Of a stretch of 64,000 bases of DNA, positions 8,872-17,452 are shown in pieces (positions within the stretch are counted from its first letter, which is position 1; each line of letters begins with the position of its first letter). A program made the position numbers and the translations under genes. Under the pieces are notes generated by a model. That model did not search any database. It was not told the origin of the DNA and saw only the letters and a list, made by a program, of their open reading frames with translations. The DNA is from Halomonas colorata (GTDB lineage: Bacteria; Pseudomonadota; Gammaproteobacteria; Pseudomonadales; Halomonadaceae). Location of the stretch: contig NZ_JABUZA010000005.1 in assembly GCF_014897985.1 (NCBI RefSeq), positions 1-64,000 of the forward strand. Reading direction: 5' to 3'.

Positions 8872-11088
8872 TTAAAAGTCATAGGTTGCCGAAACCCACA
8901 GGCTGCGGCCATCAAGCGCCACGCCGTCAGTGGCGCGACCTGTCTGGGTATATTCATAAGCAATGTAAGTATCGCCGTCGTATTGATAAGTGTCGTACGC
9001 GGAAAAATCCTTATCAAAGAGGTTGTAAATAGTGCCAGACAAACGAACGTTGTCAGAAACCTGGTAGGAGCTGCGCAGATTAAACAGCGTATAGCCTTTC
9101 AGGTTATTGCCCAGTTCTTCGACCAGAGCAGCTGATGAGCCGGTGACGCCGCTACTAAAGCGCTCACGCGAAGAGTAGTACTCACCTTCCAAGGCCGTAT
9201 TCCAGCGCTCGTTGATCGCCCAGTTAAGATCGGCCGTCAGCTTGTGCTTGGGCGCATTGGTGAGCGCTTGGCCTTCATTTTCACCGGAAGTGATTTCGGT
9301 GTCGGTATAGGTATAACCACCGCTGATTGTCCAGGCAGGCGCAATCTGGTAGCTGGTGTTCAGCTCAACACCGCGAGTTTCCGCGCGATCCACATTGACC
9401 GACTGGCCGAAGCTATCCTGCTGGGTAAAGTTGCCCACGCTCAAGCAGTTCGCGGCATTGGCAAACGGCTGGTTACCATCAGCGTCGATGAATTGGCAGT
9501 TGGGCAGGTCGTCGCCAGACGAAATGCGGTCACGGAACTGGGTGAAGAAGGCCGTTGCGCCGACAGAGAAACCGTCAAGGTTGTCGTAAATAGCGCCCAG
9601 CTCATAGTTGGTACTCTTTTCAGGCTTCAGGTTGGGAGAGCCCAGGCTAATTGACTGACCCTGGTTACCGAAACCATTAATACCGTCGTGAAGCTGGTTG
9701 AGCGTAGGTGTTTTATAACCTTGGCTAATACCACCTTTAAGCGTCCAGTTATCCGTGGTTTCCCAAACCAGATAGCCACGCGGGCTAAAGTGGCCGCCAA
9801 AGGCGTTATGGTGCTCATAGCGCCCGCCCAGCGTCAGCGCCAGGTCGTGTCTTAGAAACCACTCATCTTCAAGAAACATTGCCCAGCTGGATTGCGAGAA
9901 CTTCTCGTTACCTGCCGTGCCGTCCTTGAGTTCGGCATCGATGTACTGGCCGCCCACGGTCACCATGTGGTTATCCAGCGGCGCAACAAATTTGCTGTCG
10001 ACCACGATATCGCGGTTTTCCAGAAGGCGCGGCTCGCCTCCCTGAGCGACATAACCGTAGTCGGGCGCGTTGCCTGCTGGCAGTGTGCGGCCAAGCGATT
10101 CGGTAAAATTGTGGGTAACGCTACTCTCCAGCGTACCGGCTGCGTAACGGCCGGTATGGCCTACAGCGATCTGGTCGCGGTTGAAACGCAGCTCATCCTC
10201 GTAGCCGAAGTTGGCGCTTGGGCTTGGGTCGGGGGTGGCGCAGTCGTTACGTCTCAGACCGTCCAGGCTGCCCAGGCGGCAATCTGAATTGTCGTAAACC
10301 TGGCGGGAGCGCTCGGCGTCCAGCCACACCTCGTTAGTGTCATCCGGCGTGAGGTTCAAGCGCCCGCCAATTGAGTAGATGCGCGCTTCGGAAGGGCGCG
10401 GGTCGCGCCCGACACTGTTTTCGACCATGCGCTCAGAGCTGTCGCGGTCATATACTCGACCACGTAGCTGCAGGCCCAGGGTGTCTTCGACGAGCGGGCC
10501 GGAAACATACAGATTGATCGCTGAGTCGTTGCCCGCATCGCGATCTTGTTGGAAGGTGTTTTCAACCGAGACAGAGCCTGCCCAGTCGGTACCCACGCGG
10601 CGGGTGATAATATTGATAACGCCGCCCATGGCGTCTGAGCCGTAAAGCGTCGACATCGGGCCGCGAATCACTTCGATACGCTCAATGGCCGAAAGCGGCG
10701 GCATAAAGCTTGTTGAGGTTTCACCAAAACCGTTGGGCGTAACATCGCCGGAGGTATTTTGGCGACGGCCATCAATCAGAATCAGCGTATAAGCACTCGG
10801 CATGCCGCGAATGGAGATATTGTAGCCGCCGGTCTTGCCTGTGCCGGAACGTACATCGACTCCTGGTACATCAGCAATCGCCTCGGCGATATTGGAGAAC
10901 TGCTTTTGCTCTAATTCTTCTCGCGTTACCACAGAGATACTCGCAGGGGCACTATTCAGCGACTGCTCATACCCAGTAGCGGTAACCACCATATTATTAA
11001 GCTGAGTATTTTCCTGGGCATTGGCCACTCCGGCAGCAAGTCCAAGAGCAACAGCGCTGGCTAAAGCATTACGAGTAAAGCGTGGCAT
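8872..11088 (-). CDS. TonB-dependent siderophore receptor (FepA/CirA-like)
   Basis: 738-aa outer-membrane TonB-dependent receptor. Signal peptide at about residues 1-24, TonB-box-like NNMVVTATG, plug domain with NSAPASISVVTREEL, NISIRGMPSAYTLILIDGR, IEVIRGPMSTLYGSDAMGG and VINIITRRV, then a beta-barrel ending in F (VSATYDF). It is longer than the adjacent receptor and shares its plug sequence. It is transcribed away from the FecBCDE-like operon across a 245-bp gap that holds Fur-box-like sites for both directions, so receptor and ABC permease are probably co-regulated by iron and could form one uptake route. The ligand is unknown. Confidence 0.94.
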   Translation of the reverse strand: MPRFTRNALASAVALGLAAGVANAQENTQLNNMVVTATGYEQSLNSAPASISVVTREELEQKQFSNIAEAIADVPGVDVRSGTGKTGGYNISIRGMPSAYTLILIDGRRQNTSGDVTPNGFGETSTSFMPPLSAIERIEVIRGPMSTLYGSDAMGGVINIITRRVGTDWAGSVSVENTFQQDRDAGNDSAINLYVSGPLVEDTLGLQLRGRVYDRDSSERMVENSVGRDPRPSEARIYSIGGRLNLTPDDTNEVWLDAERSRQVYDNSDCRLGSLDGLRRNDCATPDPSPSANFGYEDELRFNRDQIAVGHTGRYAAGTLESSVTHNFTESLGRTLPAGNAPDYGYVAQGGEPRLLENRDIVVDSKFVAPLDNHMVTVGGQYIDAELKDGTAGNEKFSQSSWAMFLEDEWFLRHDLALTLGGRYEHHNAFGGHFSPRGYLVWETTDNWTLKGGISQGYKTPTLNQLHDGINGFGNQGQSISLGSPNLKPEKSTNYELGAIYDNLDGFSVGATAFFTQFRDRISSGDDLPNCQFIDADGNQPFANAANCLSVGNFTQQDSFGQSVNVDRAETRGVELNTSYQIAPAWTISGGYTYTDTEITSGENEGQALTNAPKHKLTADLNWAINERWNTALEGEYYSSRERFSSGVTGSSAALVEELGNNLKGYTLFNLRSSYQVSDNVRLSGTIYNLFDKDFSAYDTYQYDGDTYIAYEYTQTGRATDGVALDGRSLWVSATYDF

Positions 11089-11121
11089 AGCGATCCCCCA
11101 TGTTTATGATTTACTTGCTAA

Positions 11122-11136
11122 TGATATTTATTATCA
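11122..11136 (-). promoter_or_regulatory. Fur box of the second receptor
   Basis: TGATATTTATTATCA matches the 7-1-7 Fur inverted repeat at 13 of 14 positions. It lies 34 bp before the receptor ATG at 11088, where it would overlap the promoter. This is the best Fur site in the window. Confidence 0.75.
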
Positions 11137-11286
11137 AATAAGGCGGGGATTCTAAGAAGAAAAGTTCCCATGCGCGAGTTAATATCAAGGAACAATCTGT
11201 TGCAATAACGGCAACGTTTATCGATAGGATCTGGTGTTGCTAGAAATGGAACGAGTTATTCTATGAAATAGTACTGCATTTGCTTT

Positions 11287-11301
11287 TGAGAATCGTTACT
11301 A
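11287..11301 (+). promoter_or_regulatory. Candidate Fur box of the ABC operon
   Basis: TGAGAATCGTTACTA matches the 7-1-7 Fur pattern at 10 of 14 positions, 32 bp before the ATG of the binding protein. Its position and the gene function make it credible despite the weak right half. Confidence 0.45.
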
Positions 11302-11333
11302 TTAAAGAAATAAATTAACAGTAGGGGTTCACA

Positions 11334-12257
11334 ATGCTGCGTACAGTACTGCGCCTTAGCCTGACCGGTGTGTTGTTAAGTAGTTTGGCCGCCAATGCGC
11401 AAGCGCGGGAACTTGATACCGCGTTTGGCGAAGTGGAAGTGCCCGACTCGCCAGAGCGTATCGTGACGCTTTACGAAGGCGCGCTGGATGCATCGGTCGC
11501 GGCGGGTGTCACGCCGATTGGCGCCATCGCCACGCGTGGCGGCAACGAGGTGGCGACTTACATGGGGGAGCACATCGATACCAGCCAGTTGGAAATGGTA
11601 GGCGTTGCCCGTGAAACCAACATTGAAGCTATCCTCCGCCTGCAGCCAGATCTGATTCTTGCCGCTCCCCAGCTTCCTGAAGAGCAGTACCGTCTGCTTT
11701 CCCGCATTGCTCCTACTGTTGTGCCCAACACCACAGGTCTTTCCAAGGAAGGCTGGAAAGATGAATCACGCCTTTTCGGCCAGGCGTTGGGTAAGGATGC
11801 TGAGATTAATGAGGTGCTCGAAGCCGTTGAGCAGCGCGCTGCTGAACTTAATCAGCGCCTTAGTGAAGCCGAGGTTGGCGGCAGTGCTTACATCGTCCGC
11901 TGGATGCCGGCAGGCCCGATGGTCATGTCATCAGAACTGTTCTCGACCGGTGTTCTTGCCTCTACCGGATTAACGGTTGATGACCAGGGGCTGGTGAAAG
12001 AAGGCAGTGCGCACAGCGATATTTTGAGCCTTGAGAACCTTTCGCTAATCGATGGCGATTGGCTGTTCCTTGCCACGCTCAACGAAGAAGGGCAGCAGGC
12101 TTTAGACGCCGCCAAGCAAAGCAGCGCCTTTACTCGCCTGAACGTGGTGGAGCAGGGTCACGTGGTGCCCGTCAATGGTCAGGTCTGGAGCAGCGCATCG
12201 GGTCCCTTGGCCGCGCAGGCACTTCTTGACGATATCGAAGAAGCCTTATTGCCGTGA
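11334..12257 (+). CDS. Iron-siderophore ABC transporter, periplasmic binding protein (FecB-like)
   Basis: 307-aa periplasmic solute-binding protein of the FecB/FhuD/BtuF fold. A signal peptide covers about residues 1-25 (NAQA|RE). Diagnostic segments are ERIVTLYEGALDASVAAGV near residue 40 and EAILRLQPDLILAAPQ near residue 100, the usual ends of the first lobe. It would pick up the iron chelate from an outer-membrane receptor and hand it to the two permeases downstream. It is the first gene of a four-gene operon; its TGA overlaps the GTG start of the next gene. A Fur-box-like site precedes it. Confidence 0.92.
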   Translation: MLRTVLRLSLTGVLLSSLAANAQARELDTAFGEVEVPDSPERIVTLYEGALDASVAAGVTPIGAIATRGGNEVATYMGEHIDTSQLEMVGVARETNIEAILRLQPDLILAAPQLPEEQYRLLSRIAPTVVPNTTGLSKEGWKDESRLFGQALGKDAEINEVLEAVEQRAAELNQRLSEAEVGGSAYIVRWMPAGPMVMSSELFSTGVLASTGLTVDDQGLVKEGSAHSDILSLENLSLIDGDWLFLATLNEEGQQALDAAKQSSAFTRLNVVEQGHVVPVNGQVWSSASGPLAAQALLDDIEEALLP

Positions 12258-13267
12258 AGGTTGCGCTGATAACGCGGCGTCTTGAACAACGAACGCTGCT
12301 CGCATTACTGCTCACCGCCCTTGTGGCGGTGAGTGTCGTTAGCCTACTCGTTGGCGCCGGCACCGTTTCGCCTTCGCAGGCGCTTTCGATGCTGTTGGGC
12401 AATGAGAACAGCGAGGCGTATTTCGTGGTCTGGGAGCTGCGTGCGCCGCGTACTCTGATTGGCATTGCTGTGGGCATGGCACTGGGTGTATCCGGGGCGC
12501 TGCTTCAGGCGGTGGCGCGCAACCCGCTTGCCGAACCCGGCTTGCTGGGAGTAAGCGCAGGCGCCGCCTTTGCCGTAGCGCTGGCATTGGTGCTGGGCGC
12601 AAGCGCTGCCTCATTGCGTATTTCCGTTGCCCAAGTAGGCGCGTTGGTGGGGTGCCTGTGCGTCCTGGGCGTTGCCCGATGGCGCGGAGTGGGTAACGAC
12701 CCCATACGCTTGGTGCTCGCTGGGGCGGCCTTTTCTGCACTCTTGGGCGCAATGACATCCATGATACTGCTGTTCGACCAGCGCTCGGCCGATGAAGTGC
12801 GCTTCTGGGTCATTGGAAGTCTGGCCGGGCGTCGCCTGGAGGATCTATGGGCAGTCTTGCCTTCCATGGCGTTTTGTACGGTGCTTATTGCTCTTATTGC
12901 GCGGCCGCTTTCGGCGCTGGCGCTGGGTGAGCGCATGGCCTCTGGGCTTGGCCATCACCCTCAGCTTATCCGTGCGATGGTGGTTCTTTGTGTTGCCCTG
13001 CTGGTGGGAGCGGCAACGGCGATTGCCGGGCCGATCATTTTCGTGGGCCTGGTCGTGCCGTTTATCGCTCGCGCCTTTGCCGGGCCGGATATCCGGCGTA
13101 CCCTGTGGTTTTGCCTGCCGATAGGGCCCTTGATTATTTTGGCGGCCGATATCATTTCGCGTGTGGTGGTGTCGCCTTCTGAGCTGCCGCTCGGCGTGCT
13201 GACTGCATTATGCGGAGCGCCTGTGTTGATTGCCGCCGTACGTGCCCGCCGGTTACCCATGTTATGA
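12254..13267 (+). CDS. Iron-siderophore ABC permease (FecCD family), first
   Basis: 337-aa FecCD-type inner-membrane permease with about nine to ten hydrophobic segments. Family marks include ELRAPRTLIGIAVGMALGVS, LLQAVARNPLAEPGLLGVS, RFWVIGSLAGR and the coupling-helix region AGPIIFVGLVVPFIARAFAG. Translation starts at the GTG at 12254, whose GTGA overlaps the stop of the binding-protein gene. It ends in an ATGA overlap with the second permease. Two different FecCD subunits in a row point to a heterodimeric channel, as in FecCD and FepDG. Confidence 0.93.
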   Translation: MKVALITRRLEQRTLLALLLTALVAVSVVSLLVGAGTVSPSQALSMLLGNENSEAYFVVWELRAPRTLIGIAVGMALGVSGALLQAVARNPLAEPGLLGVSAGAAFAVALALVLGASAASLRISVAQVGALVGCLCVLGVARWRGVGNDPIRLVLAGAAFSALLGAMTSMILLFDQRSADEVRFWVIGSLAGRRLEDLWAVLPSMAFCTVLIALIARPLSALALGERMASGLGHHPQLIRAMVVLCVALLVGAATAIAGPIIFVGLVVPFIARAFAGPDIRRTLWFCLPIGPLIILAADIISRVVVSPSELPLGVLTALCGAPVLIAAVRARRLPML

Positions 13268-14409
13268 GCCTGTCTATGCCCCCTCGCTGCTTAAAAACTG
13301 AATTCCGAAAACAGGATACTGCCGCACTGCTCTTCAGCGCTCCCTCGATAAAAGCAGCGGATGAGGTGTCGGTAATCCCGCCCACCGGCTATTGGCGGTG
13401 GAGTGGACGTGGCACCAGCATTCTGATTGAGCGGCGTGCCGTCTGGGTCAACACGGGGCTGTTGCTGGCGCTGCTGCTGGCGGGTATTGCGTACCTCTGC
13501 CTGGGCAGCCTGACGCTTGACCCGCGAGAGGTGATCAGCGCACTGGCCGGGCAGGGCGATATGATGACCGGGTTCATGGTGCAGGAGCTTCGCCTGCCGC
13601 GGCTCGTGGCGGCATGTCTCACCGGCGGGGCATTCGCGCTGGCGGGTATTCTCATGCAAACTCTGGCCCGCAACCGGTTGGCGACACCGGGCATTATCGG
13701 AATCGATAACGGCGCCACCGCGTTTGCGGTGGCTTCTGTGGTAGGCATGAGTGTTTCATTAGCACCGTCTGCCATGGCCTTGACCGGTGCGGTTACTGCC
13801 GCCGTACTGACCTTTGGGTTGGCGGCAGGCAGTGGCACCCAGGGCTACCGTTTTATTGTCGCGGGTATCGGCGTGGGGGCCGTTTTTGGAGCCATCACTC
13901 AACTGCTGCTGGCGCGGGTCGCGATTGACACCGCCAACGCCGCTTATCCCTGGACGGTCGGCTCGCTGAATGCTCGCTCCGGTGGTTCGGTGCAACTGCT
14001 GGGCATCGGGCTGATGCTGGGCTTTGTGGCGGCATTGGCGCTGGCCCGTTCGCTGACCATCCTGCGGTTTTCCGAAGCCACGGCCAACGGCCTGGGCGTG
14101 AACGCCAAGGCCCGACGAGTTCAAATACTCCTGCTTTCGGTGGTCCTCACGGCACTGGCTGTAGCCGTGGCCGGGCCTGTCGGCATGGTGGGGCTAATCG
14201 GCCCTGAAATTGCTCGCGCGCTGTCTACTCCGCGGCATGTGCCGGTGGTCGCCGCGACGCTTGCCGGCGCGTTAGTGATGGTACTGGCGGATCTGGCAGG
14301 GCGCACGCTACTGGCGCCTATTGAACTTCCAGTAGGGATTGTGACCGCGATTATTGGTGGCCCCTGGCTTTTATGGATTTTGATGCGCCCGCAACGGAGT
14401 CACGCATGA
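13264..14409 (+). CDS. Iron-siderophore ABC permease (FecCD family), second
   Basis: 381-aa second FecCD permease. I choose the ATG at 13264 because it overlaps the previous stop as ATGA; an in-frame start at 13210 would overlap by 58 nt and add residues unlike the family. Motifs: ELRLPRLVAACLTGGAFALA, LMQTLARNRLATPGIIGID, YPWTVGSLNAR, GPVGMVGLIGPEIARAL. There is an unusual hydrophilic N-terminal stretch of about 60 residues before the first membrane segment, longer than in most family members. The stop overlaps the ATG of the ATPase gene. Confidence 0.92.
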   Translation: MSLSMPPRCLKTEFRKQDTAALLFSAPSIKAADEVSVIPPTGYWRWSGRGTSILIERRAVWVNTGLLLALLLAGIAYLCLGSLTLDPREVISALAGQGDMMTGFMVQELRLPRLVAACLTGGAFALAGILMQTLARNRLATPGIIGIDNGATAFAVASVVGMSVSLAPSAMALTGAVTAAVLTFGLAAGSGTQGYRFIVAGIGVGAVFGAITQLLLARVAIDTANAAYPWTVGSLNARSGGSVQLLGIGLMLGFVAALALARSLTILRFSEATANGLGVNAKARRVQILLLSVVLTALAVAVAGPVGMVGLIGPEIARALSTPRHVPVVAATLAGALVMVLADLAGRTLLAPIELPVGIVTAIIGGPWLLWILMRPQRSHA

Positions 14410-15215
14410 ACAATTTTCGAACCCCGCCGACCCTTGCCACCGAAGCGTTGGATATGGGCTATGGCACACGGCGAGTTATCGACGGCCTGGATGTGGCGCT
14501 GCCCAGCGCCAAAGTGACGGCGATTGTCGGGCCTAACGGATGTGGAAAATCGACCCTGCTGGCAGGGCTTGCGCGCCTACATAAACCTGATGGCGGCAAC
14601 GTATTGCTTAACGGTGAGGATATTCAGCGCCTGCCGTCGCGCCAACTCGCTACGCAGTTGGCGCTATTGCCCCAGGAAGCCATTGCCCCTGAGGGGCTGA
14701 CGGTCACTGAGCTGATTCGTTTTGGACGCCAGCCGCACCAAGGCTGGCTACGCCAATGGTCGGCGGAAGACCAGCGCGTTGTACAGCATGCGCTGACCGC
14801 AGCGGGGCTTGAAAATTTGGCTGACCGGCCCATCGATGCGCTTTCCGGCGGCCAACGCCAGCGCGCCTGGATCGCCATGACCATCGCCCAGCAAACCCCG
14901 CTTTTGCTGCTGGATGAACCTACCTCTGCGCTGGATCTGGGCCATCAGATTGAAGTGTTCGAGCTGGTGCGACACCTGGCAGGGCACGGGCGCACCGTCG
15001 TGATGGTACTGCACGATTTAGCTAGCGCCTGCCGTTATGCCGATCATTTAATCGCCATGTGCGATGGCAAGATTATCGACCAGGGGGCACCCGCCACAGT
15101 GGTCACCCCTCAGCTGGTGCGCAAGCTGTATCAGGTGGATTGCACGCTGCTGTCTGACCCTGATACCGGTAGCCCGTTACTCGCAAACGTGCGCCGGGCT
15201 ACCGAACCTGCCTGA
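14406..15215 (+). CDS. Iron-siderophore ABC transporter ATP-binding protein (FecE/FhuC-like)
   Basis: 269-aa cytoplasmic ATPase of the FecE/FhuC/FepC family. Walker A GPNGCGKST, Q-loop LLPQEAIAPEGLTVTEL, signature LSGGQRQRAWIAM, Walker B LLLLDEPTSALD and switch His in VMVLHDLASACRYAD. The start at 14406 gives an ATGA overlap with the second permease; an in-frame ATG 33 nt earlier is less likely. It closes the operon and powers the permease pair. No clear terminator follows before the convergent YceI-like gene. Confidence 0.94.
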   Translation: MNNFRTPPTLATEALDMGYGTRRVIDGLDVALPSAKVTAIVGPNGCGKSTLLAGLARLHKPDGGNVLLNGEDIQRLPSRQLATQLALLPQEAIAPEGLTVTELIRFGRQPHQGWLRQWSAEDQRVVQHALTAAGLENLADRPIDALSGGQRQRAWIAMTIAQQTPLLLLDEPTSALDLGHQIEVFELVRHLAGHGRTVVMVLHDLASACRYADHLIAMCDGKIIDQGAPATVVTPQLVRKLYQVDCTLLSDPDTGSPLLANVRRATEPA

Positions 15216-15234
15216 AGGAGCGGCGCCCAGAAAA

Positions 15235-15825
15235 CTAGCGGTTGATTAGCAGGGCGTCCAGCGTAATGGGAACGTGATCATCAATTTGCTGATAACCCAG
15301 CATGGTAAGAAGTGTGCGAACCGTACTGTTGGCCATTAACGCCTTGCCATCCAGCGCCATGGGTTCCGCGTGAGTCACCCGCACCTGATTCAAGCCTTCA
15401 CGAGTAAAGCGCAAGGGCACCGACTCCTCCTGGTTCACCATATCGCTCTGCACGCGAAAGGTAATGGTCTCGACCAACGACTCATTGATATCCAGCGCAT
15501 CTAGCCGCTCCGGCGACATCTGGCCAACCAGAGTGACCAGGGTCGTATTGGAAAGCAAAGCGACCCACGGCGGCAGATCACTAAAACGCGAAAGCAGGTC
15601 GGTCTGGCTGAGTTTCAGCGGCAAGCGCAGTGTGCCATCCGGCGAAATATCCCCCTGTAAATCGCGCACCTGATGATGATGCGTTTGGGGCGTCGCCCCG
15701 TTTAACTGGGTAATTGCCGCCTCAACGCGAGACTGACCAGGATCGAGCTGCCAATCTGCCTGAACAGGCACCGTTAGCAGCAGCGGGAAAAGAGCAATCA
15801 AAGCTTTCAAGGCGCGTCTCCGCAT
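15235..15825 (-). CDS. YceI-like periplasmic protein
   Basis: 196-aa secreted protein with a signal peptide (about 1-23, PVQA|DW). The start of the mature part, WQLDPGQSRVEA, and the run of alternating beta strands with FSDLPPWVALLSN resemble the YceI lipid-binding barrel family. Similarity is moderate, so treat the family call as probable. An AGGA ribosome site precedes the ATG. It converges on the iron ABC operon and ends only 20 bp from it, with tRNA-Ile just upstream on the other strand. Confidence 0.72.
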   Translation of the reverse strand: MRRRALKALIALFPLLLTVPVQADWQLDPGQSRVEAAITQLNGATPQTHHHQVRDLQGDISPDGTLRLPLKLSQTDLLSRFSDLPPWVALLSNTTLVTLVGQMSPERLDALDINESLVETITFRVQSDMVNQEESVPLRFTREGLNQVRVTHAEPMALDGKALMANSTVRTLLTMLGYQQIDDHVPITLDALLINR

Positions 15826-15937
15826 AAAGGACTTCCTTCAAGACCCGCAAACCTGCAAAAAGTGCCATTAGTGCGCCAAGATACGCGCGTAGGGGTAGCC
15901 TCGCCCCGCCACATTCGCTATTATATGCACGCTTTTC

Positions 15938-16017
<80 letters not shown>

Positions 16018-16152
16018 ATCAACGACTTATCCTCGCGCTTCCCCTTCCTTTCTGTACTTTTCCTCAAAGTGTCAACCGAAGATTTTCGGGCCATATGTGA
16101 TTGCTTCCTTTAAATGATCCGGTTTAGCTTCCTAATACAATCTAAATATCTG

Positions 16153-16556
16153 ATGTGCGCCGAAATCTTAGAGTCGCGTATACGTACTAGGATTCGCACA
16201 AGTCGGCGTATGGTATTTATACGTGACGATTTCGCTGCTCTGAGGGGTATGATCAAGTTGGCTGGGTGCTTCGAAAATTAGAAGCGCAGGGGAGGCTTGT
16301 GCGTATTGGTAAGGGGCTTTACGCTAAGGCACGCCAGAACCATATCATGGGAAAGCCAATGATTGCGGCACCCGGTGGCTTTGACCAAGTTGCTAAAGAG
16401 GCATTGAGCCGACTAGGAGTACAGTGGGAGCCATCCAGTACAGAAAAGGCTTCCACACATATTCCGGCGCGGGCAGTGGTCAGCGTAAAAGGCTCGTTTA
16501 ATCGGCGCATTTCCTACGGGAAATATTTTTTAGATATTGAGCAGGCTTCTGTATGA
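16153..16556 (+). pseudogene. DUF6088-family protein, frameshifted
   Basis: The frame starting at 16153 reads a leader typical of the family (RIRTSRRMVFIRDDFAALR). It then needs one extra base in the run AGGGG at 16243-16247 to continue as GYDQVGWVLRKLEAQGRLVR, IGKGLYAKA and the rest to the stop at 16556. Joined, it would be about 135 aa, a normal DUF6088 length. This family often sits next to an AbiEii-like nucleotidyltransferase toxin, but none is intact here. A short open frame continues past the stop (NRFNVDTAFALKKK, ending near 16604) and may be a relic. Either a true mutation or a homopolymer sequencing error explains the shift. Confidence 0.7.
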
Positions 16557-16601
16557 AAATCGATTCAATGTTGATACTGCATTTGCACTGAAAAAGAAGT
16601 G

Positions 16602-16886
16602 CTAATGTGCGGCAAGCTCATTGAAAAAAGCAGGATTATCCTGAATCGTCGCCAGTACCTTAGCGGCTAGTCCCGTAGGGTTGCGACGCTTGGCTTCCCA
16701 GCTTTTAATCGTATCAACGCTGGTTCCCATGGCGCTGGCAAATTCTGCCTGAGATACATGAAGCTTGGCGCGAATAGCTCGTACATCGGCTACTTCGTGG
16801 CGTGTGATACGGCTAGCCTTAGTTTTGCCCTGTTTGATCTCAACGGCTTCCTGCAGCGATGTTTGCAGTTCGTCAAAAATGCTCAT
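16602..16886 (-). CDS. XRE-family antitoxin (HigA/NadS-like)
   Basis: 94-aa DNA-binding protein with a helix-turn-helix at about residues 54-77 (SQAEFASAMGTSVDTIKSWE) and the following KRRNPTGLAAKVL seen in HigA2/NadS antitoxins. It would neutralise and co-repress with the RelE/HigB-type toxin encoded just upstream. The antitoxin start at 16886 lies inside the last codons of the restored toxin frame. The toxin gene is disrupted, so the antitoxin may now be an orphan kept by chance or for its regulatory role. Confidence 0.85.
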   Translation of the reverse strand: MSIFDELQTSLQEAVEIKQGKTKASRITRHEVADVRAIRAKLHVSQAEFASAMGTSVDTIKSWEAKRRNPTGLAAKVLATIQDNPAFFNELAAH

Positions 16887-17222
16887 TTGGAAACCTCCCC
16901 TTTAATTGGTAGGTAAGTGTTTTCAGTGCGGCCTTTTCAGCGGGCGTTAAGCTGTCCTTCACGCTCTTGGGGTAGGCCAGTATCAGGTAGATTCTCTCTG
17001 CCGTTGCCAAAAAGTAGATAACCCCCTTGCACCGCCGCTCTTGCCTTGGTTACCCAACGCCATGCGTATTTTGCGTAGCCCGCCTGTACCCTGAATCAGG
17101 TCACCTTTGTAGGGTTGAGCAATCAGGGTGCGCTGCAGTTCCTTTAATTCGTCGTCTGTTGCAGTGGCCTGGATCTGGCGTGTGAACGTCGGGGTTTCGA
17201 TAAACTCGATCGCATGGCTCAC
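16873..17222 (-). pseudogene. RelE/HigB-type toxin, frameshifted
   Basis: The ATG at 17222 opens a typical toxin N-terminus (FIETPTFTRQIQAT, GDLIQGTGGLRKIRMALG, GKSGGAR). At a run of five G on the minus strand (17022-17026) the frame breaks and stops after 79 aa. A shift there (net +2 or -1) restores VIYFLATAERIYLILAYPKS and SVKDSLTPAEKAALKTL, ending at 16873, 14 nt inside the antitoxin gene, as in intact HigBA loci. Restored length is about 116 aa, normal for the family. The toxin should act as a ribosome-dependent mRNA endonuclease if repaired. Confidence 0.8.
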
Positions 17223-17256
17223 GTTGGGGCATTCCTTTAGCCAGTGCGTCTTTTAG

Positions 17257-17269
17257 TGTACATAGTACA
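17257..17269. promoter_or_regulatory. Candidate toxin-antitoxin operator
   Basis: TGTAC-ATA-GTACA, an inverted repeat about 35 bp upstream of the toxin ATG. On the minus strand it overlaps a CATAAT element that could be a -10. Autorepression by the HTH antitoxin at such a site is usual for HigBA loci. Confidence 0.5.
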
Positions 17270-17298
17270 TTATGGATCATCAACTATCGATCCTTCAT

Positions 17299-17322
17299 CT
17301 TGCCGCTATCTACCGCGGCAAG
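17299..17322. terminator. Inverted repeat between the toxin gene and the xylanase gene
   Basis: CTTGCCGC, 8-nt loop, GCGGCAAG. The 8-bp stem is perfect but has no T-run on either strand. It lies about 130 bp beyond the xylanase stop codon and may act as a weak or factor-dependent terminator. Confidence 0.35.
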
Positions 17323-17452
17323 CGTTTAAACAGTTTGGGGCGCCGAGGGGTAATCGACGCTGGTGGATGATCTCACGCTCAGCTACCTGAATATCAGTGT
17401 TCTAGATATTTCACACGAAGCGATTCAGGCGATGTTCTTAAGATCATTCCTT

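Noticed and set aside
13210-13263. Earlier start of the second FecCD permease
   Set aside because: It would overlap the first permease by 58 nt, while the ATG at 13264 gives the ATGA junction seen throughout the operon.
16243-16247. Programmed ribosomal frameshift in the DUF6088 gene
   Set aside because: No slippery heptamer or downstream stimulatory structure is evident; a mutation or a homopolymer error is simpler.
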